This document shows positions 63,396 to 64,000 of a DNA stretch of 64,000 bases, piece by piece; positions within the stretch are counted from its first letter, which is position 1; each line of letters starts with the position of its first letter. The notes beneath the pieces are model-generated. The model was not told the DNA's origin, ran no database searches, and worked only from the letters and a program-made list of their open reading frames with translations. The stretch is taken from positions 27,344,947 to 27,408,946 of the forward strand of contig CP092865.1 in assembly GCA_030710605.1 (NCBI GenBank), read 5' to 3'. Origin of the DNA: Cordylochernes scorpioides. Its lineage: Eukaryota; Arthropoda; Arachnida; Pseudoscorpiones; Chernetidae. A program made the position numbers and the translations under genes.

Positions 63396-64000
63396 ACCAT
63401 TTGAATGCATATGAATGGAAGAAACACAGCATAAACACGCCCCTAATTATAAGTGATGACTTTAACGCCAGATCGCCATTATGGTACGATTCCACAAAAA
63501 ATTACAATGGGCATAGATTGATCCCCATCATTGACGAAACGAACTTAATCATACATAATAATAAATCCACTACATGTCGAAATGCTAGTGTGATTGATCT
63601 TACGCTGACTAACAAACAAGCAATAGCAGCTATCAGAGACTGGCACACAGAACAAATATCGCAGATCTCTGATCATGTAGCAATAATCTATGAAGTACAT
63701 ATAACTGACAATTTCACCACAGCTACTAATTATTCCACATGGAAATTCAGTGAAGAAAAGGCGAACTGGTCAAATTTTGGCCAGAATTTCATTAAAATAG
63801 ATCAAAATAATATTGAAAACTTTTTAGATACAGCAAATACAAGGAAAGACGTCGATAGCGCGGTAAAAGAACTTTCGAACACGCTCATTGAAGCAGCGTA
63901 TAATACTCTTAAACTAAGAAAAAACAAACAAATAAAAAACAACATAAACAGATGGTGGAACGCGGACTTGGCACGCCTTGAGAGCTATTGTAAATACCTC
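63396..64000 (+). CDS. LINE ORF2 fragment: endonuclease C-terminal half, runs off the window
   Basis: Immediately after ORF1 an open frame reads LNAYEWKKHSINTPLIISDD, FNARSPLWYDS, then IDLTLTNKQ and ISDHVAIIYEV, the second half of a LINE endonuclease (GDFNA..., D-T-, SDH motifs). The first ~100 residues of the endonuclease are missing, so this copy has an internal deletion spanning the ORF1/ORF2 junction. No stop is seen to 64000, so RT could follow outside the window. The first DDFNA has Asp where Gly is usual. Confidence 0.75.

Overview
This is a repeat-dominated, AT-rich segment of an animal nuclear genome, most likely an arthropod. The evidence is eukaryotic: spliced-looking coding pieces, Pol III tRNA genes with T-run terminators, and LINE, BEL/Pao, copia, Helitron-like, mariner/Tc1 and pogo-type MITE sequences. 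No bacterial operon or CRISPR array is visible. Species cannot be fixed from sequence alone. Host genes are few: a single-exon mitochondrial carrier (SLC25) gene at 18.2-19.0 kb, a single-exon ankyrin-repeat gene at 12.9-14.0 kb, probable exons of an Sds3/BRMS1-family gene scattered from 42.4 to 49.2 kb, a tRNA-Lys(UUU) gene at 62.1 kb and a degenerate tRNA-Gly(GCC) at 26.8 kb.

Layout. 1-9.4 kb is a nested array of short elements with Helitron-like ends (5'-TC, 3' GC-rich hairpin followed by CTAG, host A/T). Several lie head to tail and carry a tRNA-Thr-like cloverleaf; the array also holds a 25-copy 32-bp minisatellite. A full-length LINE (2616-7255) sits inside it with a perfect 20-bp flanking repeat. 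9.5-15.3 kb: mariner relic, pogo-like MITEs, a longer Helitron-like copy, a foldback element, the ankyrin gene, a 160-bp satellite. 15.4-17.3 kb: decayed copy of a DNA transposon whose TIR-bounded relative is at 49.3-50.6 kb. 18-30 kb: carrier gene, a 54-bp minisatellite, then mostly empty sequence. 30-33 kb: LINE RNase H remnant and a broken copia element interrupted by a secondary insertion with a 15-bp target duplication. 34-42 kb: foldback and terminal-repeat fragments containing several hammerhead ribozyme motifs, a Tc1 relic, many MITEs and another Helitron-like copy. 43.3-44.9 kb: a pogo-like element enclosing a long inverted repeat. 52.7-58.1 kb: a complete BEL/Pao unit with LTRs and a 5-bp TSD but no reverse transcriptase or integrase core. 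62.4-64 kb: an R1/jockey-like LINE running off the window.

The most interesting signals: (1) the 2.6-7.3 kb LINE has ORF1 and ORF2 in the same frame separated by one UAG followed by CAA, with no AUG ahead of the endonuclease domain, and ORF1 carries a 2A-like NPGP motif, suggesting two recoding events; (2) a set of hammerhead ribozyme motifs, the one at 38205-38246 having every core nucleotide and a 6-bp stem I, with others sharing palindromic stem III sequences expected of dimer-type ribozymes; (3) an RT-less BEL/Pao with a long open frame; (4) tandem Helitron-like elements carrying a tRNA-like gene. All calls are by eye; no searches or folding programs were run.
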